Position numbers and translations under genes: made by a program
Assembly: GCA_037179335.1 (NCBI GenBank)
Contig: JAKZHN010000026.1
Coordinates: 248,001-312,000 of the forward strand
From: Cyclaneusma minus
Lineage: Eukaryota > Ascomycota > Leotiomycetes > Marthamycetales > Marthamycetaceae
Direction of reading: 5' to 3'
DNA length: 64,000 nt
Shown here: piece after piece, positions 23,289 to 33,397 of the stretch
Layout of the letters: each line of letters opens with the position of its first letter
How positions within the stretch are numbered: the stretch's first letter is position 1
The notes under the pieces: model-generated
What the model was told of the DNA's origin: nothing
What the model saw: the letters and a program-made list of their open reading frames with translations, nothing else
Database searches by the model: none

Positions 23289-26200
23289 TTTGAGTGATGG
23301 GTGAAGTGTGATAGTAGTGAGATGGAATTGGGAGAAAGTGACAGCAACGTTTGGGGCTCACGGCCTCAGTTTTAATACAGGATGGACCCAATCTTTCCAG
23401 CAGCAGATCAACAGTATAAACGTATCACGAGCCGGGCATATGCGGAGAGGCTGAAGTGTGGAGCTCGGTATGCTTGAGAGCGCTTCTCTGACGTAGCTTG
23501 TCCTGACTAGCAGTCCTTACTACTCGATCTAGACGCCGAGTATGGGAGACTGAGCAGCTGTGGCACATGCAGTCTGTGCACGAGGAAAAGGAGGAGTATA
23601 TGAACAGAAAAAGGGCTTGCATCACACGGTCTTTGGACCATGGTAGAGCGGTTCGCCCTTGCTCACCGTCTTGGCTGCCTCGGTGCTAGGCTCGTTCCTG
23701 GGGGACCTGTGTCTTGCTGGGGCGAGAGACTTCACCCCGCGTGCGTAAGACATGCCCCGCCATCGACGCCCGGCAGAAAGGAGGACGACTGCGCGCAGGA
23801 TTGGTCAATCACGTCGACGTCCACGAGGATTTACCGGCTCCTGCAGCTGGCGACGGGAGTCTGATGATGGCGGGAAGAAGGGTCGAGACCGGCTCAGGCC
23901 GGACAGGGGCAAAGCACTCTCGAGCAGCCGGCATCAACGAGCTACTTTCCAGCATGTTCCCGGAATAGACGAGTTGTGTGGGCGGTAGAGTGATTCTCCG
24001 TATAGGCGTTGTCATAGCGCACCAGCGTTGCTTTTGCTTTTTTGGATCGAGTGCATGATGTATGGTAGGAACGCCGACCAGCACGCAGCAAATCATCTCG
24101 GCCGAGTTGCACTTTGTGGAGAGCTCTAAGCACTTCAAAATACATGTAGGTACATACCTAGATTCGAGTGACGTCTGGTGTGTTGGCCTGGCGTCAATGC
24201 ACAAGGAGCCTCAGGCGCGACGTGCCCTAGTCGACTGCGCTACTGCGCTTTGGGCTCTAGCGGCTGGTGCCGACTTAAAAAAAAACCGAGAGCTGCACCA
24301 AAACTTCAAACTCGCACATCCTCGAGAAAACAATTCTCACGATGTGAACAACGCCTCGCCGCTGTTCAACGCAGCCACACCCCATCAAATACTGTGAGTA
24401 ATGCCTCTTCCTTACCCGGTCCCATCCTGCTATGATGACAATCACACGCCCAAACAAACTAGAGTCTTTGACCTCTCGGGGAATGAAACTTAACGTACGC
24501 ACGTCAGTCTGAGCAACACACGATCTGGCTCTGCTTCGACACCATCTCTGCATGGCCTTGGCTGACCATTCATTGCAGAAGCTTCTTGCTGCCATCACTA
24601 TCACTGCCATGATGTTGCTGCTGCTGCGGCTGCTGGCCAGTCAGACGCGACCTCGGCGCACTTCCAGATTCTTCAAAGGTGAGCTCCACCCATTTCTTCT
24701 TCTTCAATCCCCGGTACCTGTGATGAACATTTGTTGTGCTTGCACAGCTGGAAATTACCGACTGAGACCCAAAAGGTCCTCGACGAAATCAAATGGCTAT
24801 TTCTGAGCTACCTCGCAATCTGCCTTTTCTCTTGTGCGCTTTCTTGAAGTGGCACCGTTGCTGACTGCTCCAGGCTGGATATTTATCTAATAGGTACGGC
24901 ATTGATCCTCTCCCCGACCCACGAATATTCGCAACACAACATGATGAAATGGCACTGGGCTCCGAAATTACTTGACGAGACGCCATTTTGCGACAGGCCT
25001 AGAAAACCTCGTCCACTGATTGAATGTCACACCGATACTACATACATACATTTATCGCGGGACTCAAGCTCATGGTGATGGACAGATGCCGAGGCAGACT
25101 TGAGCTGTTGGATTGGGGATCGATCGATACTGCGCTATCGCTTGCTCTCGGCCGCCTTCGCACATCCACCTGCGACAAGCGACCTTTTCCCGTCGTCGTC
25201 GCCGAGTATCCTCAATCCGCCAGAGCGTTGCTCCTCATTCTGCGCGACACACGTCACTCTTTTGGTAGGTTTCCATGCCCTCGCACCCTTCTCAATTCTA
25301 CCGTGATGAGCATTTTAGATGACGAGTCTGATTCGGGTAACACCGTTGTTGACACAAACAAAATTTAACCATTCATGCCAATCTGATCTCAACCTTCTGC
25401 CTCTTCTACATGGAACAAAGTTGTTGGTCGGTCGCTAACCACTCGCAGATCTGCTAGGTTGCTCTCGAGGTCTTCGTCGGGTGTCTGATGACATCTCCAG
25501 ATTAAACTCATTCCAGGGGTAAGTCAACCATTTCTTTCCCTCGGTGTGACCGAAGCATTTTGATGATCTTGACCGACAAATGACAAGCATATGTCCAAGC
25601 CCTGGGCAAAGACGAGACTGTCCTAACTGAATGCGCGCATCCTGTACTGAGCAGAAGTAAAATTTAGTGGGGACCAGGCTAACACTTGGACTCCAGTCGT
25701 TTGCTCTGATGGACTAAATATGCTACGCCTGATCCTCCAGAAGGCCGAGTTGCCTTGTCTTGTCTGAAGTCTTCAATCCACAGCTCTCTCGCTGATCTCG
25801 CGAATTCTCGTCCGTTCGGAACCAAAGGCCATCCTTGCTCCCCTGAGCCAGCGTTGGAAGAGCCAACGGAAGATGACGGAAAGGTCAAGGCCTACGACGG
25901 CTTGGGAATGCGCACTGTGTCGTGGTGAAATTGGTTGTGCAGACCCTAGGCAAAAGGTATGATCCCAAAGCCTGATTTCTTTTGCTTATCCTTACATGAT
26001 GATCAATTTATCACGACGGTCAACATAGCCACACGTTGGTATTGATGATATCGCCTTTGACAAGGCTGTAGATCTGATATTTTCAAGTCTTCTCGCACCA
26101 TTCACCATTTGTTTTGTGAGAATATTGGCTAATTATCCCAGTCTCCGAGAGGCGCACAGCCCGGTAAACCGCGCTACCGCGCAATTCTCAACAGGATGTT

Positions 26201-26651
26201 GAAGGCCCGCGACCTCAGCAAAGCCCGAGTCGAGCGCCGCAAGTGGCAGAAGTGCTGTGTCGACTTCAAGGTCAGCCAGCACTTCTACAAAACCAGTGTC
26301 TCCGAGCTTGCTTGCTGTTGCGCATCCATGACGGCTGGCTCACACCCGCTCGAGTGCCACAGTGTGGTCGCGGACCGCCTGGAACTGACAATCACGCCCT
26401 GGCAATACAAAATTGCCCTCCCTGATACGGGTGTGGGCGTGACGTCGGAGGAGGATGAGGCGACTGTGGGTAGTCCAGATGCGGAAGAGCGGGCAGAAGA
26501 GTAGAGGTTTGATTCCACACGCTCCCTCGCCTTGTCCGCCCCCCTCACTACCCTTTCCGTCCATTTCCTTGCAGGTTGAGTCGTCCATCCGCAAGATCTC
26601 CCTCACCATGGACTGCTCGACCCAATCCCCATCCCCGTTACGCCCCCTGGC
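23289..26651. other. 3.4 kb of decayed or unrecognised sequence
   Basis: No gene can be supported. Several donor- and acceptor-like sites occur (24668-24750, 25263-25447, 25517), which hints at a multi-exon gene or its remnant, but no join gives a recognisable protein. One ATG ORF of 102 codons (26196-26504) is listed separately. The stretch leads into a broken CSC1/OSCA fragment and may be part of the same decayed region. Confidence 0.4.
26196..26504 (+). CDS. Unrecognised ORF, 102 aa
   Basis: ATG-initiated ORF whose frame is open for some codons upstream. The encoded sequence is rich in Arg/Lys (ARDLSKARVERRKWQKC) followed by a Cys-rich part (SELACCCASM) and an acidic tail (EEDEATVGSPDAEERAEE). 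It matches no family I know. It could be an exon of a larger gene, a gene remnant or chance. It ends 150 bp before the CSC1-like fragment. Confidence 0.2.
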   Translation: MLKARDLSKARVERRKWQKCCVDFKVSQHFYKTSVSELACCCASMTAGSHPLECHSVVADRLELTITPWQYKIALPDTGVGVTSEEDEATVGSPDAEERAEE

Positions 26652-27121
26652 CAGAGTTTATCTGGTGAAGGTCTGGATTCCCTCGGCTACTCTATGATCA
26701 CGGCTTGTGTTTTCTTTGGCTTTTGTCTCCTATTCTTCATGATTTTCAGAAAGGACACTCCTTGGATCTAGTAAGTCCCTATCTTTGCCATGGTTATGTA
26801 TAGCAGACCCTGAAAGGGATGATTCCCGAACGCCAACAAACCGCGCCTCCTTTTTCAAGCTTTCTGGGTCTGGGAGTCCCTCGCGATCTTTTTCGATTCT
26901 CAGATCGCGAGATTATTGACAAGTGTGGCCTGGATGCATACTTTCTCCTACGCAACTTGCGGACGCTGCTCTTCATCTTCTTCCCCATATGGCTGATCAA
27001 TACGACTTTGCTTATCCCGCTCTGTTACATTAGAGGCAAAGGGAGGGACATCGGGGCGGACTCTGATATTACGAGTTCAAAAGCCATATCAGGCCTTTCC
27101 CGTCGTGGTAAAAGGCAGTGA
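26652..27121 (+). pseudogene. Truncated CSC1/OSCA-type (DUF221) channel N-terminal fragment
   Basis: Two open pieces resemble the N terminus of CSC1/OSCA calcium-permeable channels. The first (26652-26771) reads SLSGEGLDSLGYSMITACVF and so on into a TM, ending DTPWI before TAG. A GTAAGT donor overlaps that stop. The second (26804-27121) contains LGLGVPRDLFRFSDREIIDK, then CGLDAYFLLRNLRTLLFIFF and a TM, LINTTLLIPLCYI. All three acceptors I tried after the donor recreate a stop, so the join is broken. The remaining ~700 residues of the family (TM core, RRM-like loop) are absent: after SKAISGLSRRGKRQ comes a stop, and a MITE lies 100 bp on. I read it as a truncated relic. Confidence 0.6.
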
Positions 27122-27223
27122 ATAGTTAGGTCGGGAATATATTACAGATGAATTTGCGTTGGAAAGACGCCAAGGAATCGTGCGATGCGAGAAAATGAAA
27201 GCTTCATATCAACTCATAACCTA

Positions 27224-27534
27224 ATTGAGGGTATTGAAACCGCCTTTCCTCCCCGCACCTTCCGAGGAAAGAGGGTGTCAGCGACTTAGGGTATTTTCTT
27301 TAACTTTTGAAATTCCTTATCTGGTAGCCAAAAGGCCTTATTTGGTAACCAAGTAGGCACGTTGTGGGGTATAAGAGATCAAATTAAATTTCTATTATTT
27401 AATTCGGACAAATCGCAGCCAATTCTCTTGCCCCCACAAGGCTTAGCGGTTCCAAAGGTTGAAGAAAATACCCTTAGTTGCTGACGCCCTCTCTCCTGAG
27501 AAGGGGTAGGAGAGGCGGTTTCAATACCCTCAAT
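27224..27534. mobile_element. MITE, Tc1/mariner-like (TA target site), 311 bp
   Basis: Inverted repeats of about 85 bp run inward from TA dinucleotides at 27222-27223 and 27535-27536, starting ATTGAGGGTATTGAAACCGC on both strands. The arms differ at several positions (CCTTTCCTC versus CCTCTCCTA), so this copy is older than the one at 3.2 kb. Each arm contains an imperfect hairpin (for example CTCTCCT with AGGAGAG) followed by GGGCGTCAGCAACTAAGGG or GGGTGTCAGCGACTTAGGG. The middle is AT-rich and non-coding. Confidence 0.8.
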
Positions 27535-27835
27535 TATGGCTTTAGATTCCCAAAGCATCAAATGCAGATGTGCCCACTGTGCCATACCATAGACTCATAA
27601 TGAACTACAGCTGCAGTGCGTAAATGCTCTAACTGCACCATACTCGCGATAGCGAGTCCAAGTTTTGTGGTTCCTTGAGAAATCATTCCCCACGCCTTTT
27701 GTACACCCCGAACTCCAAGATGGGTATAATACGCCCTTCTCCAAACAGCCATTTAGTCTCACACACTCATACGCCTCCAATATAATTGGGATGCCATTTC
27801 CGATGAACAACGCCAAAACCCGACGTATACACTCT

Positions 27836-29915
27836 CTAGGCCACAAGACAAGCCATCAATACTCCAACATAGCCGACCCACAAGCGTTGGGCAGCAAATC
27901 GCGATGCAGTGGCGCCTGAAGTTGGCGTCGCCGTCGCCGTATATAGTCCCGTAAAGTCCTCAGTCCTCGTCACGGTCGTCGTCGCATCTCCGAAGCTCGT
28001 TTGAACTACCGTGACCACTACCGTCGGCGTAGGGGTACTTGTCGGGCTACTCCAATCCGAACTCGCATCATACAGTACGCCATTGATGATGACTCCCTCG
28101 CCTTTCTTGATCATCTCAACCTGCTCTTCCGTACAGCCGTTGGGGATATTTCGCAGCCAGCAAGTCGGGCTGGGCGATGAGGGGAGCGAGTTTGTGGCTG
28201 TGGAGTTCAGCGGTCCGCTTGTGTTGTAGGAGGAGAGGTTTATGGACGCTCCTGTGCTGATGCTGGTGCCCATGATGATGCGGGCGAAGACTTGGAAGGC
28301 TGTTTCAGGCTGGTAGGAAGGCACAGAGTGACCAGCTTCGTAGATGCGGCTGAATGAGAGGTTGCCATATTGCCGCACGGCACCGCCGATGTACGTGGAA
28401 TTGGTGATTATGGGCGCGTAGCCGGCGGCCGGGAAGCGCGTTTTGTAGCTGCCAGAGGCGTTGGCGGCGACGGCAAGGGATATGGCTTCGCCACCGTACC
28501 AGTTACAGATGTAGTCGCGGTCACCGTAGATCAAGCCGACGCGGATGCCCATGTCCAGGAGCGCGGCGATGGCGGGGACGTAGGACTGCCGCTCGTAGTC
28601 ACCCGTGGATGTGAAGGCTTCTAGGACCTGGTTGTTGGATTCGGTGTAGTTTACGGGGGAGCCGATGGAGGAGAGAAAGGCGGCGCTGTTCAGGTACTCG
28701 AGATAAGTACTGGGCGGGAATGGATCAGGGGTGAAGTGGGCAATGTCATACACGCTCCTGCCAGCTGAGTAGTATGGCTCCAATACGTTAGTCGAACAGC
28801 TGCTCTGCGCCGAGGAGCATATAGAGTTGACAGTCGACACATCGCCTTCATTGTTTGGATCCTGGGCGGCGACAGCAGCTCTGCATTGAATAATGAGGTC
28901 TTTGCAGCCCCCGGGACTATAGAAACTGGCATTTGCCAGGCTCGCCAGCGTCGGGTTTATGGCCTCTAGGCCGTAGGAGTTGTGATTTGCCATGATGGGG
29001 TAGAAAGGGGCCTGGATCAGGTCATCAACACAGCCATTAATGATCCCCAATGAAGTGAGCTTGATGTCTAGAGTCCCGCTCGGAGATACTGTGCCATTGG
29101 AACGTTTCCGGTTCATTTCTTCCCATATAGTCGCGAATTCCGGCCCGTACTTCCCCCCATAACTCTCAGCGAATAGATTGACGCCGACGGTGGATGAATT
29201 CGTGACATTCGAGGGACTATACTGGGGAAAGGCGCCTAGGAAGCCTTGGAGCATGTGCCAAATCGCCAAACCAGCGGTTTCTGTCGTATTTGCTGTATTG
29301 TTGACGTTCAAGGAGCTGAATGTGCCGTTGAGAAAGGTATCAGCTGGCTGAGACGTAGGGAGTTTTTGCTCGGGAGTGTAGAGATTCGATGTCAGGAGAT
29401 CGAGGGAGCAATTTGTCGGCGTATCGTAGGAAAAGCCCACCTGATTAGGCTGAAAGATGTTAGCAATCGTGATGGGCTGAACCGCGATGTCAGCAGCGCA
29501 CCTGGTCGATGTAAAGCATGTTGCTGCCTCTGTCCCAGCCCCATTCCCGCGCAATTGTCCCGAGCAGGCCGTCTGATATCTCAACAGTTTCGCAGGGACC
29601 GTTCTCGGTGAACATGCCGATCATGGAACTGGAGCCTGGCCCTCCATTGAGCCATACCGTCAGCTGTTCGGTCGGATCGCGAGCTGCTATGAACCAAAAG
29701 AAGGTATTGGTCGGGTAGTCGCCAGGTATGTGGACCCATCCGGTATACTGGTCCTGGGTATCAAAAACGGTAGTGCAGGTCCCCGGTGTAGGAGTGGTGT
29801 AGGAAATGGTAATATTGCCATCGACGGGAGAGGTGATTGTTTTCAGATGTGACACGGGAGGATACTGAGCGAGAGTGACGGCGATCGGGAGGAGAAGAAA
29901 CAGCAATTGCAACAT
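27836..29915 (-). CDS. Secreted serine carboxypeptidase (S10 family)
   Basis: Two exons on the minus strand, 29915-29502 and 29440-27836 (intron 61 nt), giving 672 aa. A signal peptide follows the chosen ATG (MLQLLFLLLPIAVTLAQ). S10 enzymes remove C-terminal residues at acid pH in the vacuole or outside the cell. Visible signature elements: the oxyanion-hole segment TVWLNGGPGSSSMIGMFTEN; the nucleophile Ser in LFAESYGGKYGP; the Asp in LIYGDRDYICNWYGGE; and the His in YEAGHSVPSYQPE. Many N-glycosylation sequons are present. The C terminus is Ser/Thr/Pro-rich and ends in a hydrophobic stretch (WVGYVGVLMACLVA), which could be a GPI or membrane anchor. Divergent from the acid phosphatase. Confidence 0.94.
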
Positions 29916-31044
29916 GATTCCCAAGTCATGTTTGTTGCATATTGGAAGAAAAACAAGTGGTCGGGTGCTGCTGACGGGCACAGGGAGGAGAAGGAGATGT
30001 GCGACAACTCACGAAGGGAGCAGACACGAAGATTTCACGCAGCTGCTTGTGCGAATGGGGGCCGGCATTCAATATTTGTGCCACATACATTGAGTGCAGA
30101 GACTGTCTTGGCAAAGCTTATCCCGCGCATACATCGATAAGTACCTAGGGGCCATGATATAGCCTTGGGCAATGTGAAGGGTTGATTTGAACATCCAAGT
30201 TTTCTATATCAAGTTGTCCTTGAAGAAAGGCCGTACGCAACAAGGCTTGACGCCAGCAGATGTCAAGCCCGCAACGGCTTCTAGCCCTCCCGGGCGCCAA
30301 AGACGCCAACGATGCACGTGGGAAGAGGCTTGTGGCTGCTCGTCTACTACTTGGACGCCGGCGCGCCACCACCGTCGAACATCGATCTTCGGACAGCTTT
30401 AAGTAGTTTGTATTTCCACTTCAATACCGCATCTTGATGATCAGAAATACTCTGTATTACTAGGAATATTACTAATTGCTTGAATTATCCAGGATGCGGC
30501 CGCGTGACGTCCCCCGTTTAATTTGCAGAGCGGTGTCGGGACGGGAGCATGCCTCTTTCTGAAGAAGGCCGACGTCGAGATTGTTCAATTGAACGTCTCA
30601 CTGGCCGCGGCTACCCAATCGTTGCTCCACGAGCGAAGGAAAGCACACGTGCAGGAGAGCAATTCAATATGGGTTCAAGACTTGATCTGCCGGGCGCCTC
30701 CCGAAATCTTACAGCCACTATCCAGAAAAGGGAGGTCACAACGCTGAAAATCACCGACCGAGCTGTCACCACCACTGCACCAGCTTACTGGCTCTTGCCC
30801 TGGATTATGGATGCCATGGCACCTGCCCACGGCCTGATGTGGCCTGCTAATACATCAAACGTCCAGTCGGCTCTGTTCCGAATCCCATCCATCTCTTCTC
30901 CAGTCCAAATCCCATCTATCATGAGTGCTTCGCCGAGCACGTGGTTCCGTCAGCCTGCATCCCTAAGCTACATATCATAGACGTTGCCGTCGTCAGTTTA
31001 CTTTGAAAGTGTTGTTGTGAAGGATAGTCGCAATCTCTGTCAAC
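29916..31044. promoter_or_regulatory. Divergent promoter region, carboxypeptidase / acid phosphatase
   Basis: 1.1 kb between the starts of two secreted hydrolases transcribed away from each other. Co-regulation (for instance by nutrient or pH) is a reasonable guess, but I identified no defined site. A short AT-rich stretch at 30440-30490 (TTACTAGGAATATTACTAA) weakly resembles the AATATTCC repeats. Confidence 0.35.
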
Positions 31045-32611
31045 ATGGTCGCCTTTTCCAGCCTCAAGGGAGTGCCTCTCTTGGTTGCTGGTGCTCTAGC
31101 CATCGTCAACTATCCGCCCATCCCCTCAGACTTGACGACCCCTTTCCAGCAGCGTCTTGCCGTGAAGGGCGCCAATGGTAGGCCGTCCGGCTTTGCACCT
31201 GTCCAGGCTATTGTGCTAACGTCTGGGAACTTCAGAGGTTTCTGTGGGATGGAACACATACGAGAAACTGAACTCATCATGTGTTCAGTACGGTACTTCC
31301 AGTACTAATCTCTCGTCGAATGTCTGCTCGGAAACCTCAGATACGTACAGCAGCTCTCGTACTTACACGAATGCTGTGACTCTTACCGGCCTGACGCCCG
31401 CGACCACTTATTACTACAAGATTGTGTCGACCAACTCTAGCGTCACCGAGTTCTTCACCCCTCGGACTGCTGGCGACAAAACCTCGTTTACGATGAGTGT
31501 TGTTATTGATTTGGGCGTTTACGGAGAAAACGGCTACACTATCGACGGAGATATGTCCAGAAAACGAGAAATCCCTACGGTCGCTCCATCGTTGAATCAC
31601 ACAACTATTGGCAGGCTTGCGGATAATTTCGACCAGTACGAGATTGTCGTTCATCCCGGCGACTTTGCGTACGCCGATGACTGGTTTCTCACACTTGACA
31701 ATTTGTTCAGCGGAGAGGCAGCCTACGAGGCCATCCTCGAAAACTTTTACGATCAACTGGCCCCCATTGCAGGCAGCAAGCCTTACATGGCCAGCCCAGG
31801 AAATCATGAGGCTGACTGTACGGAAATCGACTTCACAAGTGGTTTCTGCCCTGCTGGTCAGAAAAACTTCACAGACTTCATGAATCGTTTCGGCCAAACC
31901 ATGCCCACCGCTTTTACATCTACGTCTTCGAACCAGACTGCCACTATTAGTGCGAACAAGGCTCAGCAGCTAGCCAACCCTCCATTCTGGTACTCTTTCG
32001 AGTATGGCATGGTGCATGTCACGATGTTCGACACAGAGACTGACTTCACGAATGCCCCTGATGGCCCAGGTGGCTCTGCCCACCTCAACGGCGGACCATT
32101 TGGTTTTACGAACCAGCAAATCGAGTTCCTCGAAGCCGACTTGGCCTCTGTGGATCGTGCCGTGACCCCGTGGCTCGTTGTGGGTGGACATCGCCCTTGG
32201 TACACGACCGGCGCCGCCGACACTGCATGTACCCAGTGTAAAGAAGCCTTTGAGAACATCTTCTACAAGTACGGCGTGGATCTGGCCATGTTCGGCCACG
32301 TGCACAACTCGCAGCGATTCTTGCCCACATACAACGGCACAGCGGATGCCGCTGGCTACAACAATCCCACGGCGCCTATGTACATCATCGCTGGCGGTGC
32401 TGGCAATATCGAGGGACTGACCGATGTTGGCACGAATGTCTCGTACAATCAGTTTGCGTATGCCGATTCCTACAGCTATGCGCAGGTGACGTTTGTGGAT
32501 GAGAACAACTTGGAAGTCAACTTCATCGAGTCGGACACCGGAGCGATCCTTGATACATCTTCATTGTACAAAGCTCACACCGAGCAGTTTGTCGTGCAGG
32601 CTTTGCCTTGA
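31045..32611 (+). CDS. Purple acid phosphatase-like secreted metallophosphatase
   Basis: Two exons, 31045-31177 and 31236-32611 (intron 58 nt), giving 502 aa. An N-terminal hydrophobic stretch (PLLVAGALAIV) is likely a signal peptide. The N-terminal fibronectin-like part reads VSVGWNTYEKLNSSCVQYG and then LTGLTPATTYYYKIVS, typical of purple acid phosphatases. The metal-binding blocks are all visible: DLGVYG, HPGDFAYADDW, SPGNHEADC, VVGGHRPWYTTG and MFGHVHNSQRF. These supply the ligands of a binuclear metal centre that hydrolyses phosphate monoesters. Block I lacks the usual GD (here VVIDLG). Many Asn sequons. Role: extracellular phosphate scavenging (inference from the family). Confidence 0.93.
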
Positions 32612-33397
32612 TTGGGCGTTTGTTCCGAATTCATACTGTATATATTTTGAAGTAGAAGCAGCGTGAGTGCTGGACTCCCCGACCTGGTCGGCGAACTTGA
32701 GTCCTGACTAGAAAGGCAGAGCTTGGTGTTCCATAATCGTCCCATCTCTGGTCTTCTCATCACTGGGTGGTGGGCGGCAGCGTGATTGGGAAAATCGAAG
32801 GGGCCTACGGGAACTGCTGACATGATGGCTCCTATATCACTTGGGTGTTACTTGAACACTGAACGATTAGCCTGCCTGCAAAGGTCAGAATTCAATACAT
32901 GATAGTTTCTTGTTCTCTTGATGTATCCGTCGAATCACCTAGAGACTGATGAACATGTTGTAACTTGAAGCTGTACGAAACTTCGAAGAGTGAAGATTGC
33001 GAGAGAGGCAGACTGTGAGCAGCATCAGCCTTCCATCCATTAAGGTAGAAGCCGGCCAAAAAGCCAGCATGCTGCATAACAAAAGAAAATCAACAAAAAA
33101 GCAACCAATTCTGGGCCCTCGTCTCGAAAGTCCTGAATCTGGCGCATGACATCGCGCTGCATTGAGGCGGCCGTTCCTGCAGGCTGCAGGTCGCACGACA
33201 TGCGTCTGTCAACAACAACGAATCTCGGCCAGCCACCTTTACAATTCGCGACTGCGACAAGGTTGCGACAGCGCATTCCTAGCCGCGAGCAAGGTGCTCG
33301 CTCGCATCATCCGCGAAAGGAGCGGTGCACACAACGCAAATCTTTGTCCAGCGGCGTCGACCAAGGCGAAGCCCGACAAGCGCAAAGCAACCATGCC
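32612..33397. other. Intergenic, upstream of the Stn1-like gene
   Basis: About 790 bp. The frame of the next gene is open back to 33146, with an ATG there, so a longer N terminus (84 residues more) is possible. That extension lacks obvious structure, and I treat it as 5' UTR. Confidence 0.4.
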
